In this document: piece by piece, positions 32,937 through 41,629 of the stretch
Layout of the letters: each line of letters opens with the position of its first letter
Numbering within the stretch: the stretch's first letter is position 1
From: Ruficoccus amylovorans
Lineage (GTDB): Bacteria > Verrucomicrobiota > Verrucomicrobiia > Opitutales > Cerasicoccaceae
Assembly (NCBI RefSeq): GCF_014230085.1
Contig: NZ_JACHVB010000019.1
Span: 1 to 54,192, forward strand
Reading direction: 5' to 3'
Length of the DNA stretch: 54,192 bases
The notes under the pieces: model-generated
What the model was told of the DNA's origin: nothing
Database searches by the model: none
Seen by the model: the letters and a program-made list of their open reading frames with translations, nothing else
Translations under genes and position numbers: made by a program

Positions 32937-35900
32937 ATGAAGAAGCCGAAAAATAGAATTTATCCCGTGTGCGGATGCTTTGCTCGCAGAGCTTCCGGTT
33001 GGCTGTCGGCCTGCGTGTTTATGGCCGTGGTAACTGTTTGGGCGGTATTTGGAAGTCCTTCTGTGAGCGCCGCTGAGGGCAAGGCCGAAGGAAAGGTTTT
33101 TCTGCTGCTGTTCGCGGGGCAGTCCAACGCGCTTGGTTGGGGCTACAAGCAATACCTGCTTGAGACGAATAACCCGCTGGCCGAGCCGCAGGAGGACGTG
33201 GAGCTTTATTACTCAATCGCCGGGGAGGGGTACTTGCCGGAAAACCAGTTGATCCCGCTCCAACCGGGTACGTCGCACAAGCTGCCCAAGCCCGGTGGGC
33301 ATTACCCGGATTTGCCGGAGCCGGTCTGCCGTTTTGGCCCGGAGTTGAGCATGGCGCGGACGGTCAAGGATCGCCTGGCCGACCCGGATGCGAAGGTGGC
33401 GGTGGTCAAGTTCGCACACGGAGGAACCAGCCTCTACGATCGTGATGACTGGCGACCGGACGGGACGGCGGACAGCCGCGGTGACGGTAAGCTCTACCAG
33501 ATATTTCAGGCTACGGTTCGTGGCGCGGTGAAGGCGCTGGAGGCGAAGTACCCCGGGCGCGAAGTGGTCATCATGGGCATGGGCTGGGTGCAGGGGCCGT
33601 CGGATGCGCTCGAAGGCAAGGCCGATGAGTACGAGGAAAACCTGACCCGTCTGGTCGAAGATGTGCGTGCCACCTATGGAGAGCAGGTTGTCTTTGCGCT
33701 CTCGCAGGTTTCGCCAAACCAGTACGCCTATTCCCAAAATCGCTCCTGGGTGGAGCAGTGGGAGAAGGTGGCTGCGGCTCAGGAAGCCGTGGCGAAAGCC
33801 TTGCCGGATGTCGCCATGATTTCGACTGCGGGAGACAAGTACCCGGTATCCGCGACGACGAGCGAAGGGTTGTTTCATTTCTCGACTCCTGGTCTCCTCC
33901 AGATTGGCCAAGATCTGGGGAATGCAATCGCGGAGATGTCTGGCCAACCGTTGGTGGATGAGGCCTTGATCGAGGAGGACTACACGCTCAGGGTAACGGT
34001 ACCCGCGGAGGCGCGTCAGGTCCGTCCCGGCCAGTCCGCGCCGATGGCCAGTGACGGCCATGTCGTGCTTCGCGTAGGCGGAGCCGAAGGAGATTTATTT
34101 ACCAAGGGGAGCCGGGTTTTTACCAACCGCGATTTCGTCCTCAACGGGCCGCTTCCGCAACTGGAGGGGCTTCCATTTATCCGGGCCAATATCGATCGGA
34201 TTTCCTTTTCCGTTGTGGCTGGGGGCAAGCTCTACGCCCTGACCCCACTCCGTTCGAGCACCTCCATTTCACAGGTCTCCGCCTTGGAAGAGGCGGGGTT
34301 TAAACCTGTGGCGGTTGAGGCGGATCAGCCGCTATTTGGTACAAACAGGGGAGACCGGATTCTGGTCTATGAGAAAGTGGTCAAGCCGGGAGAGAGCTAT
34401 GCTTTTGGTAAGTGGACGGTCTTGGTCGGAGCCATGCCGGAAGGGCAGGAGGTTTCGGTGCAGAAGGCACTACTGGGCAGCGAAGAGATGCTCTATAACG
34501 GTATCGTCCTCCCAGCGACCTGGCCCCCGACGCATTATGTCGCCTCCCGCGAGGTTATGCCCGTGCCCTACCTTGAGCAGGTGCCGGAGGTGATCCCGAT
34601 CGATGTAGGGAGACAATTGTTCGTCGATGATTTCCTGATCGAGCAGACGGACTTGAGCCGGACATACCACCATCCGGTCAAATACGAGGGGAACCCCGTC
34701 CTGAAGCCCGAGACGCCGTTTGAGATTGATCCCGGTAATGGCCTGGCCACGGCTGCTCCCAAAAGCGGTGGCCTCTGGTGGGACTCCGAAGAGCAGATTT
34801 TCAAGATGTGGTACGAGGCTGGCTGGTTTGGAGCTATCGCTCTGGCGACAAGTCGGGATGGGCTGCATTGGGAGCGTCCACAGGTCGAGGGGGCGGCGCA
34901 GAATCGAACCCCGAACGAGGTCACGCCCGCCGGGCTCAAGCCTGACTCCTGGAACATGATTATCGACACCTGGAGCGGTAACCCCGACGAGCGTTACAAG
35001 CTCTTTGTCCGCCGGCCCGGCGGTAGTTGGGAGATCAACGGGTTGTGCTACGTCTCCCCGGACGGGGTGAACTGGAGCGAGCCGTCTGTCAGCGGCCCGA
35101 TGGGGGACCGCAGTTCGGTCTTTTATAATCCGTTTCGCCAGAAATGGGTTTTCAGCATCCGCTCGATGTACACGGGCCGCTCGCGCCACTACTGGGAGTC
35201 GGACGACTTCATGACGGGAAATTTCTGGACCTGGGACGAGACGGACTTCTGGAAGGGAAGGGGTTGGACACCGGGAGAGCCAGTGGTGTGGACCGCTGCG
35301 GACAAGCTGGACCCGGAGGACCCGGTTCTGAACTATGCGCCCCAACTCTACAACCTGGATGCCGTCCCCTATGAGAGTCTGATGTTGGGGCTCTTTCAAA
35401 TCTGGCTCGGACCGCACAACAATGAAACTAACGGTGTGCCGAAAATCACCGAGCTGGAGTTCGCCTACAGCCGGGATGGTTTCCATTGGGACCGGCCTGA
35501 CCGTACGCCAGCCATCGCCACCGCCAGGACGCCTGGTGCCTGGGACCGGGGCTATCTTCAGTCGGTGGGGGGAGTCTGCGTCGTGGTGGGTGATGAGCTG
35601 TGGTTTTACTACGGCGGTTCCGCCGGGGACGAATCCCGCCCCAAGGACGGTCTCTATGCCAACGCCTCGACCGGGCTGGCTGTGATGCGCCGGGATGGCT
35701 TTGCCTCGATGGACGCGAGCGGGGAGCCGGGAACCTTGACGACGCGTCCGGTGGTCTTTTCCGGAAGCCGCCTCTTTGTGAACGCCGACGTCGCGGAGGG
35801 CGCTTTGCGGGCGGAAATCCGAGATGCTGATGGCAACGCGATTGCCCCCTTTACCCTGGACAACTGCGAACCGGTCACGGCCGACAGCACGCTGGAGGAA

Positions 35901-36152
35901 GTCCGCTGGAGCGGCGCTGAAGACCTGTCGGCCTTGGCGGGCAGTCCGGTGCGTATCCACTTCGAGGTGGATGGCGGTGCGCTCTATGCCTTTTGGGTCA
36001 GCCCCGACGAATCCGGGCGTAGCGATGGTTATGTGGCGGCGGGCGGTCCTGGGTTCACCGGTCCGACGGATACGGTAGGCCGGCAACAACTCAAGGCTGC
36101 GGAGGTGTTTGTGTCCGCAGAGGCTGATTACTCTCCGGGGGACAATCGATGA
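32937..36152 (+). CDS. Exported acetylesterase (SASA/SGNH) / GH43-like beta-propeller fusion
   Basis: 1071 residues from the ATG at 32937, which places a signal peptide at the start (ASGWLSACVFMAVVTVWAVFGSPSVSA|AE). Residues ~53-345 are an SGNH/SASA esterase: FAGQSNALGWG with S63, VKFAHGGTSLYD, and GLFHFSTPGLLQIG carrying the late His (~313). Residues ~350-550 are beta-rich linker domains. Residues ~555-1000 resemble a five-bladed GH32/GH43-type propeller: GRQLFVDDFLIEQ, NPVLKPE, GGLWWDSEEQIFKMWYEA, LATSRDGLHWERP, then later AYSRDGFHWDRP. The fusion implies one secreted enzyme that deacetylates and binds or cleaves the same glycan. Catalytic propeller residues could not be assigned with confidence. 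First gene of the locus 3 operon. Confidence 0.82.
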   Translation: MKKPKNRIYPVCGCFARRASGWLSACVFMAVVTVWAVFGSPSVSAAEGKAEGKVFLLLFAGQSNALGWGYKQYLLETNNPLAEPQEDVELYYSIAGEGYLPENQLIPLQPGTSHKLPKPGGHYPDLPEPVCRFGPELSMARTVKDRLADPDAKVAVVKFAHGGTSLYDRDDWRPDGTADSRGDGKLYQIFQATVRGAVKALEAKYPGREVVIMGMGWVQGPSDALEGKADEYEENLTRLVEDVRATYGEQVVFALSQVSPNQYAYSQNRSWVEQWEKVAAAQEAVAKALPDVAMISTAGDKYPVSATTSEGLFHFSTPGLLQIGQDLGNAIAEMSGQPLVDEALIEEDYTLRVTVPAEARQVRPGQSAPMASDGHVVLRVGGAEGDLFTKGSRVFTNRDFVLNGPLPQLEGLPFIRANIDRISFSVVAGGKLYALTPLRSSTSISQVSALEEAGFKPVAVEADQPLFGTNRGDRILVYEKVVKPGESYAFGKWTVLVGAMPEGQEVSVQKALLGSEEMLYNGIVLPATWPPTHYVASREVMPVPYLEQVPEVIPIDVGRQLFVDDFLIEQTDLSRTYHHPVKYEGNPVLKPETPFEIDPGNGLATAAPKSGGLWWDSEEQIFKMWYEAGWFGAIALATSRDGLHWERPQVEGAAQNRTPNEVTPAGLKPDSWNMIIDTWSGNPDERYKLFVRRPGGSWEINGLCYVSPDGVNWSEPSVSGPMGDRSSVFYNPFRQKWVFSIRSMYTGRSRHYWESDDFMTGNFWTWDETDFWKGRGWTPGEPVVWTAADKLDPEDPVLNYAPQLYNLDAVPYESLMLGLFQIWLGPHNNETNGVPKITELEFAYSRDGFHWDRPDRTPAIATARTPGAWDRGYLQSVGGVCVVVGDELWFYYGGSAGDESRPKDGLYANASTGLAVMRRDGFASMDASGEPGTLTTRPVVFSGSRLFVNADVAEGALRAEIRDADGNAIAPFTLDNCEPVTADSTLEEVRWSGAEDLSALAGSPVRIHFEVDGGALYAFWVSPDESGRSDGYVAAGGPGFTGPTDTVGRQQLKAAEVFVSAEADYSPGDNR

Positions 36153-36298
36153 TGAGGATATCTGGAACGGGTAAAACGCCCCTGAGTTCTTTGGGGAATA
36201 GCCGAAGTTGTTTTTCAGGCGGGTTGGTTGCGTATTTTTTAGAGCCTCAGGTTTGGAATTTTAGTTAATAAATTTAAATAAATTATCTTTTGATTCGC

Positions 36299-38647
36299 AT
36301 GTCCGATTATTTGAAAGTCATTTCTGAACAGGAAGCGGCAGACACGCATTGCCTGTTCCGGGGCCGCTTTGAGTTGGCCGCCGAAGGCTGGCTGACTATT
36401 CGCAGTTGCGGTGCGGCTTGGTATGAGCTGACGATAGACGGAGGGTTTCTGGACGAGGGGCCCGCCCGTTTCCGCAAAGGGCATCCGGAGTGGACGGAGG
36501 CGCGGGTGTGGCTCCGTCCGGGCCGCCATGTGCTGGCCGCTCATGTCCACGACCAGCGGGTGACGACGCGGCTACTGAGCGAAGATGTCGAAGGTTTCCT
36601 GTGGGTGGAGGCCACCAGCGGGACTCGCGCGGTTGGCATCGAGTGGCGTACCCGTGTGCATCCGGGGTACCGGAAGACGGGCCGTCGACTTGGCTGTGTA
36701 CTTGGCTGGGCCGAGTGGTGCGATACGCGACGAATGGACCCGGATTGGAGGCTGCCGGAATTTGATGACACCTGCTGGTTAGAGGCTCCGAGGGCGAGGG
36801 GATTCTGCCCCGCCCCGGTGTCGGCCCAACTCGGACCGATGCGCTACTGCAGGCACGATCCGGTCGGAGTGGGCGAGGGGGAACTGGTGACGATGAGCAT
36901 GCACGACCACGATCCGCCCATGAGCTTTGTTTGTCGCGAGTTGGAGTGCAACGATCTGCCTCCAAATGGCCGCTGGTGGCGTTTCGACCTGGGACGCGTC
37001 ATGCTGGGAAGACCGGAGCTTAAGCTGTCGGCCCCGGCAGGAACCATCGTGCAGGTGGCTTATGCCGAGTCGCTCAACAACGGACGCGTTTATCCCTACC
37101 TCAAAAGCGGAGGCGGTACGGACTCGTGCATGTTGGATACCTGGATTGCCCGCGGGGGTGAGCAGATTTTTTATCCTCTCCAGCCCAAGGGCGGGCGCTT
37201 TCTCGAACTGCATGCGCTGGCTGATCCTGAGCAGGTGGAACTGCGGGAGTTTGTCTTTACGGAGCGGGTTTACTTTGATGAAAACATCGCGGGTAGTTTT
37301 CGTTGTAATGACGAACTGCTCAACCGGATCTGGACAACCGGCGTGGAAACACTGCGAAGTTGCTCCGAGGACGCCATCACGGACAATCCTGCCCGCGAGC
37401 GTGGCCAGTGGCTGGGCGATGCGGTGGGACCGGGGATGGACATCCTCTCGGTGACCTGCGCGGACTGGCGACCGCTGGTGCGCGGCTTGCGGCAGGCGGC
37501 GGAGTGCGCCCGCCCGGACGGGTTGACCCCGGCTGTCTTTCCTGGCACATTGGAGTATCTGCCTTCGTTTTCGGTCCAGTGGGTCTCGGCCATCCCGCAC
37601 TACCATGAATTGTCGGGTAACATCCAACTGTTGCGTGAACTCTACCCGGCAGCGGTCCGGAACCTGGAAGTTTTTGAGCCGTTCCGTGTCGTAGGTGGCC
37701 TGAGGCGTAACCCCGAGTGGTGGAATTTTGTCGATTGGGGCTACGCGGGCTCGGCCAGCGTCTTTATGGACACGCCATCGCGCGACGAGCGTATGGACCC
37801 GGCGCTGAGCCTCTTCTACCTGCGTGCGCTGCGTGCCTTGGCCGAATGGGCAGGGCGCCTGGAGAAGTCTGCCGACGCGGACGGCTATCGCCGGCGGGCG
37901 GAGCAGTTGGAAGCGGAGATGCGGGCGGGGATTTTTCAAAAATTCGATGAATGCTGGGGGTATCATGCCGCCGCGTTGGCCCTGGCCGAGGGCTTGCTGG
38001 AAGGGGAAAGCCGCGCCGCGTGCCTGCGCTTTATCAAGGCCCATATCGAGAACTGTTTCCCGAACGACCCGACCGCGCCCCGGCTATCCGATACACGGGT
38101 TGAGGCGACGCGGCTGATCACGCCGTTTTTCATGCACTTTGTACTGCCGGTCTTGGCGGAGCACGGCGAGATGGACTTTGTACAGCAGCAGATTCGCCAA
38201 TGCTGGGGCTGGATGCTGGAGCAGGGGGTGACGACCTGGTATGAGGTCTTCGATCCGCGTTGGAGTCATTGTCACCAATGGTCGGGATGTCCGACCTGGA
38301 TATTGAGCCGGTACGGGCTTGGGATACATGCCCGCTTCGATCTTGGGGAAGGGGTTTATCGTTTCGGGTTCGAACCCGGTTCGCTGAAATGGGCGCAGGG
38401 CCATCTCCCTGTGCAGGATGGTACCGCCTGCCCGCAAGGAGGCGAAACGCTTGGCGTGAAGTGGAAGCGACAGGGCGGATACTATGAGTTCGAGATCGAG
38501 TGTCCGCATCCGTTTACGCTGATGACGGAAGAGGAAAACCATTCTTTTGCCGCTGGGGCGCACGGGTTCTCATGTGTCCGGCAGGGACTCGGATGGAAGA
38601 TCGAGCGGCACTGTCCGGTCGAAACCGGCACCGAAGTGATTTCCTGA
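36299..38647 (+). CDS. GH78-type alpha-L-rhamnosidase
   Basis: 782 residues from the ATG at 36299; an in-frame TTG at 36290 is less likely. There is no signal peptide, so it is cytoplasmic. N-terminal beta-sandwich domains (~1-330) contain FDLGRVMLGRPELKLSAPAGT and FYPLQPKGGRFLEL. The (alpha/alpha)6 barrel follows with the catalytic-acid region AITDNPARERGQWLGDA (~358-374), then TTWYEVFDPRWSHCHQWSGCPTWIL in place of the GH78 blocks TTxWE and SxxHxWS. The C-terminal beta-domain (GFEPGSLKWAQGHLPVQDG) is also usual. It would release L-rhamnose from imported oligosaccharides such as those from ulvan- or pectin-like glycans. It is 146 bases after the previous gene and 36 before the next. Confidence 0.87.
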   Translation: MSDYLKVISEQEAADTHCLFRGRFELAAEGWLTIRSCGAAWYELTIDGGFLDEGPARFRKGHPEWTEARVWLRPGRHVLAAHVHDQRVTTRLLSEDVEGFLWVEATSGTRAVGIEWRTRVHPGYRKTGRRLGCVLGWAEWCDTRRMDPDWRLPEFDDTCWLEAPRARGFCPAPVSAQLGPMRYCRHDPVGVGEGELVTMSMHDHDPPMSFVCRELECNDLPPNGRWWRFDLGRVMLGRPELKLSAPAGTIVQVAYAESLNNGRVYPYLKSGGGTDSCMLDTWIARGGEQIFYPLQPKGGRFLELHALADPEQVELREFVFTERVYFDENIAGSFRCNDELLNRIWTTGVETLRSCSEDAITDNPARERGQWLGDAVGPGMDILSVTCADWRPLVRGLRQAAECARPDGLTPAVFPGTLEYLPSFSVQWVSAIPHYHELSGNIQLLRELYPAAVRNLEVFEPFRVVGGLRRNPEWWNFVDWGYAGSASVFMDTPSRDERMDPALSLFYLRALRALAEWAGRLEKSADADGYRRRAEQLEAEMRAGIFQKFDECWGYHAAALALAEGLLEGESRAACLRFIKAHIENCFPNDPTAPRLSDTRVEATRLITPFFMHFVLPVLAEHGEMDFVQQQIRQCWGWMLEQGVTTWYEVFDPRWSHCHQWSGCPTWILSRYGLGIHARFDLGEGVYRFGFEPGSLKWAQGHLPVQDGTACPQGGETLGVKWKRQGGYYEFEIECPHPFTLMTEEENHSFAAGAHGFSCVRQGLGWKIERHCPVETGTEVIS

Positions 38648-38683
38648 GTGCTAAAACTCGATTTCATTTATATTTAATAAAAA

Positions 38684-41629
38684 ATGTTTAAACATCATAT
38701 ACGAGCAGTCCTTTTTGACCTGGACGGAGTTGTTGTCCGCACGGACCGGTTTCACGAACTGGGCTGGGTACGCTTGGCCGAAGCCCACGGCTGGGATTTT
38801 TCGGCGGAGTTGGGACACCGTCTACGCGGCATCAGCCGCCTGGAGTCGCTGGACATCATCCTGGGCGAGAACGGCCTGGCTGGCGTGAGCGATGCTGACC
38901 GCACCGCCTGGGCCGAGGAGAAAAACGCTTACTACCGCGAGGCGGTGCAAGGGATCGATGAGACCGATGTGTTGCCCGGTGTGCTGTCGTTTATCCGCGA
39001 ACTACGCGAGCGCGACATCAAGGTGGCGCTGTGCTCGGCCTCTAAGAACGCGCCCGAGGTGCTCCAACTGCTGAAGATCACAGACCTGTTCGACGAAGTT
39101 GTCTGCGGGCTGGACATCACCCGCTCGAAGCCGGACCCGCAGGTTTTTGAAATGGCGGCCGAACGCCTCGGCGTGCCGAACTTCCATTGCCTCGTCTTCG
39201 AGGACGCTCCCAGCGGCGTCGAGGCAGCCCGCCGCGCGGGTATGAAATGCGTCGGGGTGGGGACCGCCGAAGGGCTTCCGGAGGCTCCTGTAGTGATTCC
39301 CAACTACGCCAACATTGACATCGAAGCTCTTCTGGATTCGGCCCGTCCTTTCCGCCCGGAACCGCACGGTTGGCGACTGGTGGAGGATCAATTTCGACCC
39401 CGGCGTTCGCTCTACTGGGAGTCGATGCTGGCCGTGACCAACGGTGTCTTCGGGGTGCGGGGGAATCTGGAAGAGTCCACCCCCGGCGTCGAGAGCTACC
39501 CGGCCACGTTGGTCAACGGCGTGGTCGGCTATACCGATTACCAGTACATGTGGAAGTTTCCCGGCTTTCCGGATCGCGGTCACTGCGTACGCAATGGCGG
39601 GGAGTGGACCCTGGTCGAACTTTGGGTGGACGAAGAACGCTTTGATATGGCTGGTCCGGGACTGAAGTCCCACCGTCGTTGGCTCGACATGAAGGCCGGG
39701 AGCATGCACCGCGAGTTCGTCTGGGAGACGGCAACTGGCGTACGCGTGGAGGTGAAGACCCGGCGTCTGGCCTCGATGGTACGGCGGGAAACTGCGGTAT
39801 TGGAGTACACGGTCAGGGTATCGCAGGACTGCGAGGTGCGGTTGCTCACGCGGACCGTCGGAAAGCCTCGCAGCCGCCATTTCAAGGAGGCCGAAGTGGT
39901 CTGCCGGGAGTGGGGGCAGCGCGAGGGTTGGACGACAGGACACTTCGAATCTTTGACCAGCGGCCAGGGCATTGGCTACGCCGAGCAGGTGACCGCAAAT
40001 GGCGAACTTGTCTCCCCGCTCGTGGCGAAAGATGAAGTGCGGGTGGAGTTTTCCCGTGCCCTCAAGGCCGGAGGTTCGCTCAGACTGGGCAAGCGTGTGG
40101 CGATTGTCACCGAGCTGGAATGCCCCAGAGCGGACTTGCTGACCCGTGCGGTTAACTGCGCCCTGACGGCGCCGGAGATCGACTGGCTGTTTCAGGAACA
40201 GGCAGATTTTTGGGAGCGATATTGGGAAAAGGCCGATATAGTGATTGAAGGCTCAGCTCTGGATCAACTCGGCGTCCGCTTGAGCCTTTTTCATAACCGC
40301 CAGAGTGTGCCTGAAGACGGCGTGCGCAGTGTCAGCGCCAACGGCCAGACCGGCGATAACTACGGGGGCCATGTTTTTTGGGATACAGAAATGTACATCA
40401 TTCCACCCATCCTTTACAGTGAGCCGGAGCGGGCTCGCGGGATGCTGGAGTACCGTTACGGTATTCTGGACAAGGCCCGCGAACAGGCCAGGCGGATGCA
40501 GGGCAAGGGTGCGCTTTTCTCCTGGAACTCGATCACCGGCGAGGAATGCGCCCACGTCTATGAAGCCTCGACCGCTGAGTACCACCTGCAAAGCGCGGTA
40601 GCCTGGGCAGTGGACCGCTATGTCGAGGCGACCGGTGACTTGGAATTCCTGTACGCGATGGGGGCGGAAATGATGTTCGAGACCGCCCGCTTCCTGCGGG
40701 ACCGCGGGTGCTTTGTCCCGCACAAGGGCGACCGCTTTTGCCTGAATGTGGTCTGCGGCCCGAACGAGTACTCTTGCGGCGTTGATAACAACGCCTACAC
40801 CAATTACCTCGCCCAGTGGCACTTCCGGCGTGCTGCCGAGGTCTTCGCCGATATGGAGCGGCAGGCCCCTGAGCGTTTTCGTGAACTGTGCGCGCGCATC
40901 GGCCTGGAGGCCGACGAGGCGGATTCCTGGCAGGATGCAGCCAGCCGCATGTACCTGCCGTGGGATGAGGCGCTGGGCATCGTCCCGCAGGACGACCAGT
41001 TCCTCGGGCGCGATCCGGTGGACATGTCGAAAATCCCGTTGCACACGGATGTGCGTTCGCTGGTACACCCGCTCAACCTGTGGCGCATGCAGTTGATTAA
41101 ACAGGCCGACACCGTGCTGCTGCTCTTCTTATTCGGTGACCTGTTCGACCGTGAAACGAAGCGCCGGACGTATGAGTTTCACGAGGCGCGCACGAATCAC
41201 GGCTCATCCCTGTCCGGTTGCATTCACAGCATCGTGGCAGCGGAACTGGGCTTGGCGGAGGACGCCTACCACTTTTTCCGCGAGGCGGCGCTGATGGATA
41301 TTAACGACCTCAAGGGTAATACGGATGGCGGCGTTCATTCGGCTTGCTTGGGTGGAACCTGGATGGCGCTGGTCAATGGCTTTGGCGGAATGCGCGAAAC
41401 CGCCGAAGGACTTTCCCTGGATCCGGCGCTGCCCGAGGCTTGGAGTGGTTACAGCTTTCCGCTGGTGTGGAGGGGCCGCCGTCTGCGCGTGTCGTGCGAC
41501 AGTGAAAGCCGCCGCGTTGAACTGCTCAGTGGTGACCCCCTCGATATTGTCTTTGCCTCGGAAGAGGTTTCGCTGAAAATCGGACAACCCCATGAAGCTA
41601 CCCATGCCAAAGCCTGTGCCCTCGGTTAA
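38684..41629 (+). CDS. Beta-phosphoglucomutase / GH65 disaccharide phosphorylase fusion
   Basis: 981 residues, two enzymes in one chain. Residues 1-~225 are a HAD beta-phosphoglucomutase: D12-L-D14 nucleophile/acid pair, CSAS (S118), RSKPDP (K149) and VFEDAPSG (E173/D174). Residues ~228-970 are a GH65 phosphorylase: N-terminal beta-sandwich (LYWESMLAVTNGVFGVRGN), then the (alpha/alpha)6 barrel with GGHVFWDTEMY (~561-571), VVCGPNEYSCGVDNNAYTN with general acid E695, and the phosphate-binding NHGSSLSG. GH65 enzymes of this type split maltose-, kojibiose-, nigerose- or trehalose-like glucosides with phosphate to beta-glucose 1-phosphate. The HAD half would turn that into glucose 6-phosphate without spending ATP. 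Cytoplasmic. Its 3' end overlaps the next gene by 38 bases. Confidence 0.92.
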   Translation: MFKHHIRAVLFDLDGVVVRTDRFHELGWVRLAEAHGWDFSAELGHRLRGISRLESLDIILGENGLAGVSDADRTAWAEEKNAYYREAVQGIDETDVLPGVLSFIRELRERDIKVALCSASKNAPEVLQLLKITDLFDEVVCGLDITRSKPDPQVFEMAAERLGVPNFHCLVFEDAPSGVEAARRAGMKCVGVGTAEGLPEAPVVIPNYANIDIEALLDSARPFRPEPHGWRLVEDQFRPRRSLYWESMLAVTNGVFGVRGNLEESTPGVESYPATLVNGVVGYTDYQYMWKFPGFPDRGHCVRNGGEWTLVELWVDEERFDMAGPGLKSHRRWLDMKAGSMHREFVWETATGVRVEVKTRRLASMVRRETAVLEYTVRVSQDCEVRLLTRTVGKPRSRHFKEAEVVCREWGQREGWTTGHFESLTSGQGIGYAEQVTANGELVSPLVAKDEVRVEFSRALKAGGSLRLGKRVAIVTELECPRADLLTRAVNCALTAPEIDWLFQEQADFWERYWEKADIVIEGSALDQLGVRLSLFHNRQSVPEDGVRSVSANGQTGDNYGGHVFWDTEMYIIPPILYSEPERARGMLEYRYGILDKAREQARRMQGKGALFSWNSITGEECAHVYEASTAEYHLQSAVAWAVDRYVEATGDLEFLYAMGAEMMFETARFLRDRGCFVPHKGDRFCLNVVCGPNEYSCGVDNNAYTNYLAQWHFRRAAEVFADMERQAPERFRELCARIGLEADEADSWQDAASRMYLPWDEALGIVPQDDQFLGRDPVDMSKIPLHTDVRSLVHPLNLWRMQLIKQADTVLLLFLFGDLFDRETKRRTYEFHEARTNHGSSLSGCIHSIVAAELGLAEDAYHFFREAALMDINDLKGNTDGGVHSACLGGTWMALVNGFGGMRETAEGLSLDPALPEAWSGYSFPLVWRGRRLRVSCDSESRRVELLSGDPLDIVFASEEVSLKIGQPHEATHAKACALG

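Noticed and set aside
34470-36089. A 539-codon minus-strand frame, and similar long antisense frames at 36779-38044, 45071-46375 and 46708-47676
   Set aside because: All lie opposite confidently assigned genes, lack recognisable motifs or ribosome-binding sites, and show the composition of antisense GC-rich DNA.
36170-36200. GCCCCTGAG..TTGGGG stem between the first two locus 3 genes
   Set aside because: It is too short and lacks an adjacent T-run; readthrough into the rhamnosidase gene is more likely.
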